DNA from: Caenorhabditis remanei
Taxonomy: Eukaryota > Nematoda > Chromadorea > Rhabditida > Rhabditidae
Reading direction: 5' to 3'
Assembly: GCF_010183535.1 (NCBI RefSeq)
Contig: NC_071332.1
Span: 9,858,001 to 9,922,000, forward strand
Length of the DNA stretch: 64,000 nt
A model generated the notes under the pieces. It was given only the letters and a program-made list of their open reading frames with translations, made no database searches and was not told the DNA's origin. Each line of letters begins with the position of its first letter. Position 1 is the stretch's first letter. Both the position numbers and the translations under genes were made by a program. Below are positions 11,848 to 21,311 of the stretch, piece by piece.

Positions 11848-12480
11848 TCTGAAACAATCAAGTAAGCTGTGATACAGAGAGGAAATGAAGAAAGTATTTA
11901 AAAGTAGATTTTCGTTGAGAAGATCTGATTTTAACAGAGGAGACGCTGTTGAGAGAAACAATCCCACTCAAAATCAATACAGTGACTAAGGACTGAGTAT
12001 ACAACGCGATCTTCTCTATCCCTCCTATACACGTCACGGCCTGGCGAACGCAACCCGCGGCCGAACACGGTGGCGGAAACCTACACCGTGTACTTCTCCT
12101 CGAAGAGTACACGGACGGCGGCTTAGGAAATGCGCTCAAACACGCGGTAATTTGAATTACATGTTTTGTGAGTACCACGCACGGCCTCCTGCGACTAACA
12201 AAAATTGTGGCAAAACTACTGTAGATTTGAGCTATAGAAAGTCAAAATAAGGTAAAAACTGACAGCGCCCAAAAATTTTCTAGCTTCGAAGGCAGCAGAA
12301 ATGTACAAAGAAATAGTCGTGTCTTACATTCTCACAACAACTTGCCGTGAGCTCAAAAGGGACGGATAAATATGAGATTTTGTCAGTAAATTGTTCAAAC
12401 CTAGCTCATCCCTGGCTTACTGTAGCTCATAGAGACTCAGTCATGCTCAATGAAGTACAGTAGTCCAGGGAAGTTTCACA
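11848..12480. repeat. Non-coding spacer with a GC-rich dispersed-repeat-like block (~11995-12190)
   Basis: The block at 11995-12190 is markedly more GC-rich than its surroundings and contains small hairpins, such as GTGTACTTCTCC...GAGTACAC near 12089-12113. It resembles Caenorhabditis dispersed repeats but the family was not recognised. The open frame across 11858-12178 has no protein-like features. The rest of the stretch is unremarkable. Confidence 0.4.
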
Positions 12481-12725
12481 GGTCGGTTTCAGTCGGTAAA
12501 AGTGGAAAGTGCCCTTTCCATTCGTTTTGAAGTCAAGTCGGGAGTGCCTCAGGGATCGGTCCTTGGGCCTCTACTTTTCTTACTTTATATTAATGACATA
12601 AATGCTATTTTTTAGGCCTAGGTTCTTCTTTATGCTGATGATTTAAAATTGTTTTTGAACAGGGAGGATTTCGTTGCGCACGACTTGGAATTACTTCGGA
12701 TTTGGTGTGAGAAATGGCAAATGGA
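12481..12725 (+). pseudogene. Non-LTR retrotransposon reverse transcriptase fragment (fossil)
   Basis: In one frame this reads as the palm of a jockey/CR1-type reverse transcriptase: SGVPQGSVLGPLLFLLYIND near 12538-12598 and YADDLKLF (catalytic ADD) near 12635-12658, followed by the typical LxxWCEKW helix. Two in-frame TAG codons lie between the two motifs, so it is dead. The fragment stops abruptly at 12725, exactly where the duplicated rde-12 sequence begins. It has neither 5' nor 3' element sequence. Confidence 0.8.
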
Positions 12726-15700
12726 TGAAACGGGGCTCCACGAGATATGGGTCAAGGAGGTGGCCACTCTGGTTACCGTCAAGAAGAACGTCGTCCAGCT
12801 GATCGTGGTTATGATGATAGTCGTTCTGCTGATCGTGGTCACAATGATCGTCATCCAGCTGACCAATACAATTCTGGACCACGGAACGAGAGAGAGCAAC
12901 CAAGACCATATTCTCAGAATCACCAAGGAAGTTATGGAAGCCATGATAACTGTAAGTACAGCTATTTGAAGTTAACTTTCAGAAGTTTTTTTTTACAGAC
13001 AACAAGTATCCTCCTCGTGATAATAATCAAGGATCTTCTCCAAGATCATTCCAAAATGACCGTTCGAATAATTCTGGAATGAATAGCTATCGTAGCGAAG
13101 ATTCGCGATCCAACTATCAACATGGAAATGATAATCGTCGTGGCCACAACGATAATGGATTCTCTACTTCAGGAGGACGTGGTTTTCACAATGACTCTGG
13201 TTTTGGACATGGAGAACGAAACAACGGTCCTCAGAGATATCAAGGCGATGGGAACTACAATGCGAATGAAAGAAACAGCTCATTCCGAAACGATAATGGT
13301 TTCGGTTCTGGTAGCAGAGATAACTCAAATCGCGGAAAGTTCCAGAATGACGGTGGATACCCTGAGACCGAGGGAGGACATACTGGAACTGAGAACAAGG
13401 AGCCCGAGCGAGCACCTCGTGATTGGGTTCCAATGAAACGTGATGTCGAGGAAATGATGGACGATACTGCTCAGAAGGTCGAGGAATGCCAAGTGTCCCA
13501 AGATCAAGCGGTAGAAATTCGCAACTCGGATATTGACACACGTCTAACATCTTGGGCGAATTCGGGACTCCACGAGAAGATCTTGAGAAACTTGGAGCGT
13601 CTTAAATACACTCAAGTCAGAACTATTCAAGCCGCCATGATTCCACAAATTCTTGCCGGGTATGATGTGATTGGTCAAGCTGAAACCAGTGCCGGTAAAA
13701 CTGCGGCATTTGGATTGCCGATTGTGAACAAGATATTGCATTTGGGTGAAGCCGCATACAATTCTTCATTCGAAAACGCAGCCCCGTTTGCCTTGATCCT
13801 GTCACCAACAAGAGAGCTCGCGTCTCAAATTTACGATTCACTACGTCTTTTCTCTAGAGACACCGGAATCAAAGTTTGTCTCTCATACGGACAACAATCT
13901 CGCTCGAATTCACTTGAGGAAATTCGAAATGGTTGTCATGTTTTGGTCGGAACATGTGGACGTATTATGGATTTGGTCGAGAAAGGTGACATCAGCATGA
14001 CCGAACTCAGATTTTTAGTCCTGGACGAAGCCGACCGTCTTCTTCAAGAGGCCAGCAGAGATCCATCGGTCACATGTCACGAATTCTGGCCGACAGGGAA
14101 TTCAAAAGAACTTCGGAGACGTGGCAGACCATCATGACATCTGCAACATTTGACAGAAATGTCGAAGCGGTTGCGCAGACGCTCATGAAGAAACTCCCGA
14201 ATGAAACCGATTTTGTGAAAATCGTTCTGACGAACAGTCGTCTCAGCAACCGAGTGAATCTCGTCTTCCACGAAACATACGGCTTATCAGAAAAGATGAA
14301 AAAAATGAAAGAAATCCTCTCCGAGCTCAATCGTAAATTCAGATTTCGAAAAAAGGATATATAAATTCTGATCATATGAAAGGTTAGCTCATGAAATCTT
14401 TCCGAAACAGGAAGCTACTAGTACAGGTCTAATAGTAATTTTACATATAAATGTGCCTCTCGTCAAAATGCTTTCCATACATTCTTTCAGAACATGGAGA
14501 GGCTCCAAAAACGCTCATCTTCGTGCAGAAGAAGAAAACCTGCGACTTCTTGGCTGTCAGAGTTGCACAGTATGGAAATTTGATTCGATCTCAAACTTTG
14601 CACGGGTATTATTCTGACACGAAGTCGTCCAAATAAAAAATCGTTTTTCAGAGACCGTTCCCAGGACAAGCGTGATCAATATATCAATGAGTTCAAAACC
14701 GGAAGACTTAATGTGATGGTTACTACTGATGTTCTCTCTCGTGGTATCGATGTCACCGATCTCGAACGTGTAATCAATTACGACATTCCTGATGGAAGTC
14801 CTGACACTGCCACTGACACGTTTATTCATCGATCGGGTCGTACTGGCCGAATGCACACCGGTGTTTGCATTTCGTTCGTGGATCCCAAATGCGAAAGTGA
14901 TTGCCGCCTCGCTCCAAAGCTTGTCGAACTCGTCAAATCTCAAGGAAAAACAGATGAAGATCTTCCACAGTTTTTGGTCCAGATGGCAAGAGAAAGTGAG
15001 TAAAATTGTTGTTCTTACTCATCCAAACATTGTTTTCATTCAGATGTCCACAAAGTGCACACGGACACTGGATTTGGACGAGGAGGAGGTCGTGGTGGAC
15101 GTGGTGGAAGTTACGGAAGTCGGGGAGGAGGATTCTCAGGATCCGCAACAGGATCATTCAATCGCACTTCTCTCGCGTCTGGAGGATTTGGATCTACTTT
15201 TGAATGGCCAGGTATTTTGGCCCATGAATGGCCAGGTATTTTGAGACTTTGAATGCTTATATCTCAGTTCAATGAGCGAGTTATAGCATAATTTTTGTTG
15301 TTTAATAGTTCTTTAGGCTTGATTAACACTCTGGAATAAATAACTCAAAAAAAATTTTTTTTGAAGATTCGTCAAAAATCCTAAGGGGTTAGACTGGAAT
15401 TTTTGACGAATCTTCAAAAAAATTTTTTTTTGAGTTATTTATTCCAGAGTGTTAATCAAGCCTAAAGAACTATTAAACAACAAAAATTATGCTATAACTC
15501 GCTCATTGAACTGAGATATAAGCATTCAAAGTCTCAAAATACCTGGCCATTCATGGGGGGCCAGGCTAAATTACGGCCCCCCATGAATGGCGAGGCTAAG
15601 TTTGAGCACTTCCCGAGCAAATGGAGCATCAGTGTCGCAAACGAAGCAGCAAACGAAGAAGAAAACAAACCACAAGGGTTTGGGAGCAAGGCTGCTCAAG

Positions 15701-16203
15701 AAGCCAAGGCAGCTGCCGAAACCCTCGGAAGCACCACCTTCGGATCGTCTGCTGATGATAAGAAAAACGATGGGGGAGGTAAGAAAATATGAGTCGAACC
15801 TTAGCTGATTAATAAAACTATTATTTTCCAGAAGAAGAGGACGATGATTGGTGAACAGAGAGCGTTGTCCCAATCAAGTATAAAATGGTCTCCTTTTCGT
15901 TCTTACCTCCCTAGCTACAATTCTCTTGTACCATCTCATCAATAAGTTTTCCGATGCCCAAGTTAATATCCCTATCCTGAAAGTATTACTCCAAATATTT
16001 ACATTTTTCCTGTGTCCTGATCCCAAAATTTCTTCCCGAAAGTCACTCAATTGTTCTTCTGTTAACAAACTTATTTTCAATTATCTTCGTAACAATAAAT
16101 CAAAATGAATGGGAAAACGTTTTGTTCAGTCTTCGAAAAGAATCTCGAGTTCAATGAAATAATGAATGGCGACAACACGATTTCAGAATTCACGAGAACG
16201 AAT
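12726..16203 (+). pseudogene. Truncated, frameshifted tandem copy of rde-12
   Basis: Direct duplicate of 4572-7904. It lacks exon 1 and the start of exon 2. The first in-frame ATG is at 12747 (MGQGGGHSGY...). Exon 2 ends at 12951 and exon 3 begins at 12999, followed by an open frame to 14137. Motifs I, Ia and DEAD are present, but a one-base deletion near 14066 shifts the frame soon after DEAD and ends the protein at 14137, losing motifs III-VI. Exons equivalent to 4 and 5 are intact in sequence. The FG exon is interrupted from ~15199 by a palindromic insertion that replaces ~230 bases of FG repeats and brings a stop at 15250-15252. The last part of the exon and the 3' flank are near-identical to the parent. 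A 21-base in-frame addition lies near 12850. It could still make a short helicase-half protein or a transcript; no promoter from the parent was copied. Confidence 0.85.
15202..15593. mobile_element. Palindromic insertion inside the FG-repeat exon of the rde-12 copy
   Basis: Arms of ~165 bases: CCCATGAATGGCCAGGTATT at 15221-15240 is mirrored at 15538-15557, and the centre near 15389 carries TTCGTCAAAAAT and its inverse. Extra pieces surround the palindrome: a direct repeat of GAATGGCCAGGTATTTT (15202-15218, 15226-15242) and a small GGGGGGCC/GGCCCCCC hairpin near 15554-15582. Compared with the parent exon, bases equivalent to 7103-7336 are missing at this point, so this is a replacement and not a clean insertion. 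Confidence 0.75.
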
Positions 16204-16508
16204 ATGGTATCAAGCTGGCAGAAAGTACGTACAACATAAAGAAAACTCGCTTTCTATCTGTCTACTCCATGTGATGATAGTGAATTTTGTATTGGAAATA
16301 TGATCTTTCTATCAAATTATTCAAATCCTTTTCGCCTTTTGATGCCTTCACATCATTCCTATTTTTCAGTGTTTTCTATGTTGCCACCATCGGTCAGTAG
16401 TCGATTTATATTAGCAACTATTTCAGAATAAACGAGACCATTTCTATACAAATACTTCCATTTTTCAGCCATATCTTTATACTTTTTCATAATATTCTTT
16501 CAGTCAGG
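16204..16508. promoter_or_regulatory. Upstream region of the MFS gene
   Basis: About 300 bases between the end of the duplication and the first coding exon of the transporter gene. A TTCTTTCAG acceptor at 16495-16503 lies five bases before the ATG. A short ATG frame at 16205 followed by GTACGT could be an upstream exon, but its phase does not join cleanly to that acceptor. Confidence 0.4.
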
Positions 16509-18326
16509 ATGCGAATAATCATCGAGACTTCTTGGGATGTGGTGTACCTCTGTGGCTATTTTTCATTGGTTGTCTATTTTCAATATGCCATTTTCACTAC
16601 AATAATGTATACTTATATGACTAAAGTATGCTGTAAATCTAATTATTATTTTAACTGAATTACATTTTCAGTTAAATCCCTCCGTTGGACCCACCACTTT
16701 TGGTCTTGCTGTAACATTTCATGGAGTTGGTCATTGTCTCGGAGCACTCGCAGCCGCTTGGTGGACTAACAGGCGATATAAAGTAGACAACTTTCGGGAA
16801 CTCAATCCATCAAAAAAATTATAATTTCAGGCCAAAAAACCATTAATAGCTGGATATGTGTTCATGTTGATTTCGAATTGTCTCTTCCTTTTGGCAGATC
16901 ATGTTCCAACTGAAATGACAGCTCCATTTATTATGTTGTGCAGGTTTCTGGGTGGTCTTGGAATGGGTAAGAATTCTCTTTTCTAACCATTTGATTTATT
17001 TTATTCATTCAGGAAACACTGCAACTCTTCGTACCACTTTAACAGCTCACTCAATGTCAGATGATCGTGCAAAGGCAATGTCTGTATTCATTGGAGGACG
17101 TGCACTTGGTCTGATTCTCGGTCCAGGACTTCAATTAATTTTCCTTTTCTTCGGAGACACTGGACTCCAACTCATCGGATCTTTGCATATTCATTCCCAT
17201 AATGCTGCTGCTTTTGTTTCGATCATTCTCAATTTGTCAGCAATCGTCGCTTTGTTTACGTTGTATCAAGATATTGAGAGGAATGGAAATAGTTGCAGTC
17301 AACGGAGTGTTGTGAGTTTTTCACTTTTCTTTCCAAATTTAAAACCTTAATACTTTATTCTCCTATTTATCCCGAATAAAGGGGATGATCTAAGATACCA
17401 ACAGTTTATAAAACAGAAGTTTAATGTTTTTTTAAATCCAGGAAGATGACGAAAATTGGCCACGACCTGATAAACTTGCAATGTTTGTCTGTATGCTCAC
17501 AAGATATTGCCAAAACTTTACATATTATTCGATCGAAACTTTGGCACCTGCTTTCATAATGATGATGTTCAATATGGAAAGAGACTCTGCTGTTGGAATA
17601 ATGTCCATTGTATTCTTCATTTCTGGCGTCTTTGCTATCACTCTCTACAGTACTTTCGTGTTTAGCGATGTAGCTAGAAAACTAAATATCGGGAAAGTGA
17701 ACACTGCAAGTCTTCTGATATTCACGATATATGTTTTGACAACCTACCAATGGCCATTCATCACTACGGACGTTGCTGTAAATACAGATGGAACGCATGG
17801 TGGATGTGATTATTCCATTTATCAGTGGTGTATCGGATTACCAAAGACTTCACAAGAGGTTCCAACACGAACATTCTCATGAATTCAAAATATAATTTAA
17901 TTTTCAGTTCTTTTATATCGGCTACATTATATCTTTCGGTGGTTGTGTTCCATTCATAAACGTCGGAGATGCCACTCTTTATTCCAAGCTTTTCAATCCT
18001 GTCGGTCAAGCTTTGGAGCAGAGTTTGTACGATGTATCCCAAATTTTTGCAAGAGTTGTAGCTCCCGTTTTGTGCACGTGAGTTTTGAAAACATTGAGTT
18101 AAATTTGAAATAAACACAGCCTACGATTATAATCTGTTTGTTCCGTTCTGTGATTCAAATAATAACACTATAACATTGCAGAGCAATATACTCGTCATTT
18201 GGTCCTCAGCGAGTATGGGAGCTTCTCTTCGCACAATTGGTTGTTGTGACAGCTTTATGGATTGCATTCGCCCATCGAATGATTCCACTTCGGCCGAAAC
18301 CGCGTCCAGTTTTCTACCTTGAATAA
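16509..18326 (+). CDS. Major facilitator superfamily transporter (MFSD8-like)
   Basis: Seven exons with consistent phases: 16509-16625, 16672-16782, 16831-16966, 17013-17311, 17442-17858, 17908-18077, 18182-18326; about 464 residues. Hydrophobic segments fit a 12-helix MFS fold: exon 1 codes helix 1 (YFQYAIFTTIMYTYM), exon 4 has an MFS-like glycine-rich stretch (GGRALGLILGPGLQL), and exons 5-7 the second half. The layout resembles the MFSD8/CLN7 lysosomal subgroup, but the substrate is unknown. The exon 5 donor (GAG then GTTCCA) is weak and that junction is less sure. The start at 16509 gives a very short N-terminus; an upstream exon is possible. It converges with tag-65, stop codons 222 bases apart. 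Recalled C. elegans equivalent: F58G11.3. Confidence 0.75.
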
Positions 18327-18547
18327 TTCAATCTTCGAGTGTGATCACTTGTTTCGAAGCTCAGAGATTGAAAATGTCTGTAAAATATAGACGGCCACGC
18401 CGCCAGCAAAACTATTTTCGCTTCGCATTAGCTGTAATAATGTGTTTTTGGAGATCATTTTGATGATTGAAGTGAATAAATTAAAATAAACAATGGTTGC
18501 ATAACAACAAAGAAAAGATACTTTAAATTCAAAATTGTTCTGTAGTT

Positions 18548-20990
18548 CTATTTCCGGAAAGCTCCTCGATCATGATATGTACCGGATCGTTGTTTTCTGA
18601 ACTGTTCGTACTGATCCAGTGTTCTGCCGAGGCCCATAAACTGCTCATTACGATCCCGAACCTCTCCACCAGACACTGGTTCCACGATTCCCTGAAGAAT
18701 ACAACATGAGAAACAAGTAATTCGATTGAATACCGCTTACACTTTCATTGAAACCCAATCCTTTACCACCCCAGCCCATTTTAGCCATGAGTTGAGCACC
18801 TTTATTATCAGTTGACAGAGGCTCATTGGCAGATCGCATGCCAAACGATGGCCTGAAAAATAAAATTTTGTTATTTTTATTAATCGAAAACTAACCGATC
18901 ATTGAATCCTCCACTATACCCTCCTCGCGGTCCGTCAAACCGACTGCCTCTTCCTCTATCAGGAGATGAATTCCTGCTTGATGAAGACGATCTTGACGAT
19001 GATGAAGATCCTGAAGAACTGGAAGGCGAACGACGACGTCTTTGAGGGCTCGCACTTCTTGACCTTGTTCTTGATCGTCCTTCTCTGCTTGGTGATCTCG
19101 ATTCAGAACGTCTCCTTGGTGATTCTCCTCTTAGGTTTTCTGGCGGTTCTTGAGTGGCATAATAGGCATCGACAGAATTACGAATTTTAGAAATTTGTTC
19201 TTCTTCTTTGAGTCTTTTCATTTTTGCGAACAACTCTTCGTCTTCAGGAGAAGGTTTATTTGTGATGAGATCATCAATTGAAGAACGATGCTTTTCCAAG
19301 AATGCTTTTTTACGAGCAGCTTTTTCTTCTATGAATTCCAGGGGATATTTCAGAAAAACTTCATTTTCAGCCATTCTGAAATCGTCAGATAAAGAAATAA
19401 CAATTTTAAGAGTAACATACGCTCCGTCCGCTAATGCCAAGTCCATCTCAATACCCTTGTGAAACATATTTTTGGCAGCTAAAAGCCTCGAAGACGGTGG
19501 CACATTCGCTGGCATTTCAAGCTTTTCCGGATCCAGTGAAATATACTGAAATTAAAAAAAAATTATTTTGAACTGCGAGAAGGGTTAATAAAACCTTAAA
19601 GCTATCCATTGTTGCTAGTGGCGTCATAATTCCAGCTGGCAGTGCCAAATATGACTTTCTGGGTTTCAAAGATTCCTCTTCGAATGGCATACCGTCGATA
19701 TCCTCGCCGTCTATTGATGCATCACGCCACGTATTAGGTTCGGAAGTGTTTTGTGTATAAGATCGTTCGACTAAAAACCCGTTGAATAAGCAAAAATAGA
19801 GTTGAAAGTATTAATTCTCGCTCTTTCTCACCACTGGGAGCCTGATCGAATCTTGATCTTCTTGACGGTGGACCATGAGATTGTTGAGGAGCGGGACCTT
19901 GAGGTGGTCCGTGACGGAGTTCTGAATAATGAAAGATAATATTTTGTTGCATGAATTAGAACACAATCACCTTCTATTCTCCGCTCCAAATCGTCAATTT
20001 GTTTTTTTATGTGTTGTGAATATGTGACATGCTGTTGGTCGTAAGCATCAAACGTTGCCATCAGGTTATTTCGGATAGATTCGCGTGCTGCTCCATACGA
20101 TGACCTTTCATAATCTCGATCAGAACTCACAATTTGAACTGTATTCCTGAGCATTTTGAATACGGAATCAGTGAAGTATTTTCTTCCTTCCCATTCTCCT
20201 AATAGCTTCCCTTCTAACTTGTTGCTCAATTCACTTGAAGTTGATAGCTCTATGCAATATGCGTACATTTTCGGAACGTATCGAGTCAACATTTTCATTT
20301 GATTGTCTTCTTTTTTTCGTTGGCAGTGAAAAGCCCAATCGTTGATTAAATAAAGTATGTGTAGACGTAGATATTCTCCAGATGATTCATCTTTTACGAT
20401 GTTCAATAAAAACATCAAGATTATTTCTCGCAATTGATCAGTAGTACAGTTTTCAAAAATCCATTTTTTAGCTTGCTGCAATATTAAATTGATAATTTTC
20501 AAATGTTCAACTATGTCCACTCACAGCGATCAAATCTTTAGAGCATTTCGATGAAGACATCGACTCCAGATAAGTATTCATTTCATCGACATTGAGATGG
20601 TTCTGAATCAAAAGTTGCTCGATTTTTTGAGTTTCAGATGTGCGAATAGTTGTTTTCAAATGAGCCTGAAAAACAAAGGAAGTTATCATACCCTACTCGG
20701 AATATTTCAGAAACCATTATTAGATCATCCATTCCAATCCTGTGAGCATTAAGATTTTGTTCACTGTCAACTATTCTTTGCCTTAATTCGTCAATCTTTT
20801 TCTGCAATTCGACAACTTCCGGTGGATCCATCAATGAAGGTATAGTTGGCATGGCATGCCGTTCTGTAAAATGAAAACGTTTCTGATTATTTGAGTAGAA
20901 ATGTGCACCTTGTAAAGGGATGTCATTGTTACGCCATGTTTGACCATGTGGAGGACCGCTACCACCTCTCCAATTCGAGCTTTCATGCAT
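18548..20990 (-). CDS. tag-65: CHERP-like splicing factor: CID domain, RS region, G-patch
   Basis: Nine exons on the minus strand (20909-20990, 20697-20863, 20525-20665, 20475-19971, 19832-19921, 19595-19770, 18896-19545, 18741-18852, 18548-18691), 688 residues, phases all agreeing. Residues ~40-75 form a coiled coil. Residues ~131-250 match the CTD-interaction (CID) fold of human CHERP, with KKWIFENC, then LRLHILYLINDWAFHCQRK. A Pro/Gln-rich stretch follows. The RS region (~525-600) has SRSPSREGRSRTRSRS and long serine runs, and a G-patch (AKMGWGGKGLGFNES) lies near residues 620-640. CHERP is a U2 snRNP-associated splicing regulator in the nucleus. A 26-base GT...AG stretch inside exon 7 (near 19375-19400) is too short to be an intron and was left in. 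The gene is head-to-head with ccz-1 over ~320 bases. Confidence 0.9.
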
Positions 20991-21311
20991 TTTTGACTGA
21001 AATTTCCAACATAAGTATTAAACTAAATACACAGAAAATTAACTAAAACTCATGGAATTTTGCATTTTTTCAAAAAACGAGATATACGTCAACGGCACGA
21101 GAAGTGCACCAGTTCACCAGAACCGTGCCCAGTAGGAATGTCTACAACTCTCTCATTTTCACACACTCTCTTCTTCTTCATATTGTTTATATTTTATTTT
21201 AAACAAATTATTGAGTTCTTAAATAATTAAATTAAACTATTTCCACATGTAATCCTTACTGTTTAGAATATATTAATCATAATGTATTTTTCTCAAATAT
21301 TCTATTCAGGT
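20991..21311. promoter_or_regulatory. Shared divergent promoter of tag-65 and ccz-1
   Basis: Only 321 bases separate the two start codons, which point away from each other. A CTATTCAG acceptor-like site at 21302-21309 lies two bases before the ccz-1 ATG, as in trans-spliced genes. No specific factor site was recognised. Confidence 0.5.

Noticed and set aside
19375..19400. 26-base GT...AG stretch inside tag-65 exon 7
   Set aside because: Shorter than workable nematode introns; left as coding, though the local sequence is the least family-like part.
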